64,000 nucleotides of DNA from Pseudoscleropodium purum (taxonomy: Eukaryota > Streptophyta > Bryopsida > Hypnales > Brachytheciaceae), in the NCBI GenBank assembly GCA_963969395.1, contig OZ017800.1:20058479-20122478 (forward strand). Direction: 5' to 3'. Both the position numbers and the translations under genes were made by a program. Under the pieces are notes generated by a model. The model did not search any database. It saw nothing but the letters and a program-made list of their open reading frames with translations, and was not told the origin of the DNA. Within the stretch, counting starts at the first letter, position 1; the number at the start of each line of letters is the position of its first letter. This document shows, piece after piece, positions 60,361-64,000 of this stretch.

Positions 60361-60420
60361 GGATGCCTTGCAAGACACTAAATCCTGCCCATGAAGTGAA
60401 CCCAGCAGGGTAATTTTGGG
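60361..60420 (-). repeat. Inverted decayed copy of the TIM17 upstream repeat (unoccupied site)
   Basis: Read on the minus strand: 'accctgctgggttcacttcatgggcaggatttagtgtcttgc' in outline, matching 58261-58303 with mostly C-to-T and G-to-A differences. At the point where copy 60552-60614 is interrupted by a TTAA-bounded element, this copy runs through uninterrupted as GGATTTAGTGTCTTG. Confidence 0.7.
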
Positions 60421-60551
60421 GTTCTTTGGAGGTAAAAGTAAAAAGAAAAGGCCCCCTACTTTGAGGTGTGTCTAGGGTACGTTCTAGGCCCCCTACCTAA
60501 ATTGGGGTCTCTGATTTCAAATATGAAATCAAAATTTGCAAAAAGTAAATA

Positions 60552-60614
60552 AAAATTGTGTATTTCCCTAAGGTAAATCTAGCATGTTGGGCTTATTCCA
60601 TAGGTAGGATTTAA
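60552..60614 (+). repeat. Direct decayed copy of the TIM17 upstream repeat, interrupted by element D
   Basis: Matches 58236-58294 (for example GGTAAATC.AGC...GTTGGGC, AGGATTT) with the CpGs decayed. It breaks at TTAA 60611-60614, where element D begins. The continuation TGTCTTGTAGATGCC is found directly after element D at 61515. Confidence 0.7.
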
Positions 60615-61514
60615 CCCCTAAAGGACCAAGATGCATTTTTTGGCAACATAATTTTTTGAGGCAAGTGCATGTGAGTGGAGATTTCCATATTTTTGGCCCA
60701 AATTTTAATGTGTACTAAATTTCAGGACATTTGGAAATGTGAGTCAAAAGTTATGGCCTAACATGTAGTTTGTTTCTCAATTTGGGCAGTTCGGGCAGAT
60801 TTGAAAAAATCACTTCTTTCAAAAATAAAAATTTGAAATTAATTTTCTAGATTCATATATACATAGAAAGCTTTGAATCATTCCATTTTGATTAATGAGT
60901 TAAAAGTTATAAGGTGTTCTAGTTTGCAGGCAGTTATGAATTCTCTACTCCAAAATAAACTTTGAAGTTCTTTATTGAACTTGATTTTCAATATTTTTGG
61001 AAAAAATTTAAAAAAAAATTAGATGAAGATTGTTTATTACAACATTACAACCATTGGGATTAGCATTTTTCAGTTCCATAACTAAATTATTAACAATTTT
61101 GTACTTTGATTCATTCTCTACTTCTTTCTACTTACTATTTCTTTCCTATACATTGTACAATTCTAAATAATTTGAAAATTTTCAAGCATGTAGCCAACTT
61201 GCCTTGAAGAATGAATCCAAAGAGTTGCAACTATATTGGACATTTTTTCATACAAATGTGACCTTGTCAAGTGCAGCTGCCCGGTTTTTCACAGGGCCCA
61301 AGTAAGGTTTTTTGTCAATTAAAACACTAATATCTTGCAATCTACTCGGTGGACATTTCTGAAATTTTTTCCACATCTTCTCAAATTATCATAATACAAG
61401 ATCCTATGGTCAGATGTGTCCAAAAATGTTAAATTTTTTTTTGGTACTTGTCCTAAAAATGGCGGTTTGGGAGTATTTTTGGTGAGAACATAGTCAATGA
61501 ACTTTGGGGGTTAA
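60611..61514 (+). mobile_element. TTAA-bounded element, copy D (about 904 bp), with an identifiable empty site
   Basis: It starts TTAACCCCTAAAGGACC and ends ACTTTGGGGGTTAA, with TTAA on both sides. The interior is collinear with copies A-C. The left flank GGAT and right flank TGTCTTGTAGATGCC join across a single TTAA to give the arrangement seen uninterrupted at 60361-60385 (minus) and, more distantly, at 58289-58303. The element therefore appears to have inserted at TTAA and duplicated it. No coding capacity. Confidence 0.82.
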
Positions 61515-62280
61515 TGTCTTGTAGATGCCTTTGGACTAGATGATTGTAAGGTAACCACATCAAATTTTGACCCTTTTTTAAAACCGACCCCTGTATATTC
61601 TTGACTAAAATATACCTCCACTATTCATGAGAGTCTAGGTTGATTTTGTGAACACCCATTTTCAGCACTTTGAATATATATAGTTTATTCATTCAATGTT
61701 TAAAAAATGCATTGTGACATAATCTAGAAGTCCCCTCTCACTACCAATAGGACCCCACAAAAAAAATCAATATAGTATTGGGAACTATATTGAATTGCTT
61801 ACTTGGTTGACTTTAGGTGTAATTATCTAGAACTCAGTGTGGAGCTTAGGTTATTAGTGCATGTAAGGAAGAGGGACTAATATATTGTTTTGGCCTTTTT
61901 GGTGATATATTATGAAAAAAAAAACTTATCTCAAACCTCTATGACAAGAGTATAGGAAATTTGGATATTTTATTTATTGCATTTTTCCAATTACATTCCA
62001 AGGGAAGACTTAGGATTCTTATTACAATAAACTATGAAATACAAATAAAAAAATATAGTTAAAAATGATATAAATTGGTGTCTTTATCTTATTAGTGATT
62101 GCCAAATGAACAACATGGTTGGAGATCAAAAATCATGTTGATTTTGACTCATTAAAGGTTTTAATTATTCAAATTGAAGAAAAAATTTAGGAAATATACA
62201 AGTATGAAAATGATTGATTTTTACCAAAGAAATTTTACAAAAATTACTAATGATATAGTTTTGAAAGACTCTATATCTAC
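61515..62280. other. AT-rich spacer between elements D and E
   Basis: The first ~20 bases continue the host repeat interrupted by D. The rest is AT-rich and holds no recognisable gene. Confidence 0.6.
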
Positions 62281-62629
62281 CTGCAAACTAAAACTCCTCA
62301 TAACTTTCATCTCATTAATCAAAATGGAATGATTCAAAGCTTCTCACTCTTATATGAACCTAAAGAACCAATTTCAAAAATTTTTTTTTTTTAAAAGTGA
62401 TTTTTAAAGAAGTTTTTTAAGCTGCCCGCAAAACAAAGAAAATTACATATCATGCAATAACTTTCTAACCATGTAGTCAAAAGTTACGAAAATTGTCAAG
62501 CCTTGAAGCTACTCCTTGGGCACATGTTTAGTGAAAATTTCAGTACAAAATAATTAAAACTCCATTCGTAGTGAGCTGCCCAAATTCGCTATGTTGCCAA
62601 AAAATGCAGCTTGATCGTTTAGGAGTTAA
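62281..62629 (-). mobile_element. Truncated TTAA-bounded element, copy E (inverted)
   Basis: Read on the minus strand it starts TTAACTCCTAAACGATC, then 'ttttttggcaacatagc', matching the left ~350 bp of copies B-D, ending near the 'gcaaactaaaactcctcataactttca' block. The other end is missing. It is tail-to-tail with D. Confidence 0.65.
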
Positions 62630-64000
62630 AAGGTTCAATGTAAGATTCTCTCAATAGTGACAATATAAAAATAATCAAATTTATAAAAAGATAATATTCC
62701 AACCTAGGTGCCATATATGTATATGCACATGATTCTATACAATTTATTAATAATATTATGCCCAAATTATTTTAATGTAAGAATGACATTATAGAAGGGC
62801 CTACATTAGGAAGAATTTCAAGCTTGTCAAAAGTCGTTTGACTACATACAACAATGGAATTACAACCAAAATAATATTATTATTTTTTGAGCCTATATTA
62901 TCACTAGAAGTGCCATGTCAGATTGGTAATTTAAAAAAATTCTTCAAAAAAATAATTTTAAAAACTTATTATTTAAAAAATATTCCTTGTATTTTCATTG
63001 TGGTAAAAAATTATACAACCTTTTAAACACATGACCCAAAGTTTTTGTAATGATTGAACTTATGTCAATTTTGAGCAGAAGAATTTGTATATGCTCGTGT
63101 CAAATGTTTCTCATATTAAGCATATGTATTCACATATAGTAAGTGTATTTTTCAATGTTGATTGTTTTATATAAATCATAAAAGCAATGCCTATCAAATC
63201 CAAATGTCTTTGAAGTGAATCTTTTATGAGGTTGCTAGTGTTGAAGTCTTCATTTGCGCATTTTTTGTATGTTGATATCAACAATGTTGTATACACTATC
63301 AAGAAACTCTAAATGTTCACAATGCCAACAATGAATCATCCTTATTTTAAAATATTCAAAATTCTCACAATTATACCAATAGTGAATTGTCTTAATTTTT
63401 TGCACACCCATTGTCTATTACTCATTCTCTAATTTGGTACAATTATTTTTTCACTTTGATTGCTCTATCTTCAATAATATTACAATTGTTGAAGATTTTG
63501 TCCTATTGTTGAAAGTTTTGTCTATATTCTTGCTTTGATGAAAACAATTGTAAGACATAAAAGGTTAAATAGAAGTACTTGAAGGTTGCAAAGAATTAAA
63601 GGAAAGTAGACACTTCCTTAGATCTTTGATGTCTAAAATTTGAACAATGAGCAAAGAGGTTCTAGAGGCTTTATTGACAACAAAGCTTCTCATTCATCCA
63701 AACTAATGCTTGGCTTTTTTTAATTTTCATTCATCCAAACCAATGTTTGATACATTTTTGTTCCAAAGATTTGGCTTTTTTTAATTTTTCATTCATTCAA
63801 ACCAATACTTTACACACTTTTGTTCTAATGGTTTTACTAATGACAAAATTTCTTATTGTCTATCCAAACTAATGCTTGAATTTTCTTAAAGAACTTTTTG
63901 TATATTGAATTCGATGAAATTGAAGTAAATCAAGTATAAACATACAAAAATTCAAGAAAAGATTGTAGAGCTATAGGACTATCCTCTAAATGCCCAAGGC
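62630..64000. other. AT-rich intergenic DNA to the window end
   Basis: No supported gene. Short direct repeats occur near 63300-63420 ('cacaatgccaacaatgaatc' and 'cacaattataccaatagtgaat') and at 63690-63890. Confidence 0.6.
63690..63890 (+). repeat. Diverged tandem repeat (CATTCATCCAAAC units)
   Basis: Four units built on CATTCATCCAAACTAATGCTT occur near 63692, 63729, 63792 and 63856. The middle two are followed by 'ca.ttttgttc' and a T-rich spacer. Spacing is 37-65 bp. Confidence 0.6.

Noticed and set aside
1..64000. LTR retrotransposons, tRNA and rRNA genes
   Set aside because: No reverse transcriptase, integrase, primer-binding or polypurine signal, tRNA B-box context or rRNA core was recognised by eye. 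Decayed copies could still be present in the AT-rich parts.

Overview
The window is nuclear DNA of a green land plant. Five intact intron-rich or nuclear-type plant genes, a nuclear RBCS (Rubisco small subunit) pseudogene, plant promoter motifs (telo boxes, site II, G-box, I-box, RY) and plant-specific families (ERD7/senescence, OBAP, plastid MATE) all point this way. Short introns (mostly 100-600 bases), wide AT-rich intergenic DNA and the RBCS residue style suggest a non-seed plant, most likely a moss or another bryophyte. That placement is inference; the species cannot be fixed from the sequence.

Layout. 1-20 kb is gene-poor, AT-rich and repeat-laden. It holds a possible 3' coding exon (131-316, minus), a short coding-like fragment (4502-4684), a complete 1,578-bp Tc1/mariner-type element with ~578-bp inverted repeats (4768-6345), and several ~0.65-0.93-kb elements bounded by TTAA and CCCCTAAA-type termini. 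A GC-rich island (18590-19150) precedes a 14-exon gene for a chloroplast-type MATE transporter with a very long acidic N-terminus (20749-26652). A 5-exon ERD7-like senescence/dehydration protein follows (30481-33805), then the ribosomal protein eL13 gene on the minus strand (37865-36121). A second repeat-rich block contains another TTAA-bounded element (41819-42827). An oil-body-associated protein gene (45851-43869, minus) is divergent from an RBCS pseudogene (46794-47550) across a ~0.94-kb shared promoter. Just beyond the pseudogene lies a degenerate array of about ten copies of a palindrome-centred repeat (47722-48605). 48.6-58.2 kb is AT-rich with a large foldback. The intronless TIM17 gene (58616-59287) closes the coding content, and further TTAA elements fill the end.

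The genes do not form a pathway. They are ordinary dispersed plant genes: mitochondrial import, cytosolic ribosome, lipid body, stress/membrane, plastid transport and a dead carbon-fixation gene. The most novel content is in the mobile and repetitive DNA. There is a Tc1-type element whose long inverted repeats are themselves built of three tandem subrepeats. There is also a family of small elements with TTAA target sites, supported by a comparison of occupied and unoccupied copies of one flanking repeat, which resembles piggyBac biology. Finally there is the RBCS-adjacent palindromic repeat array.
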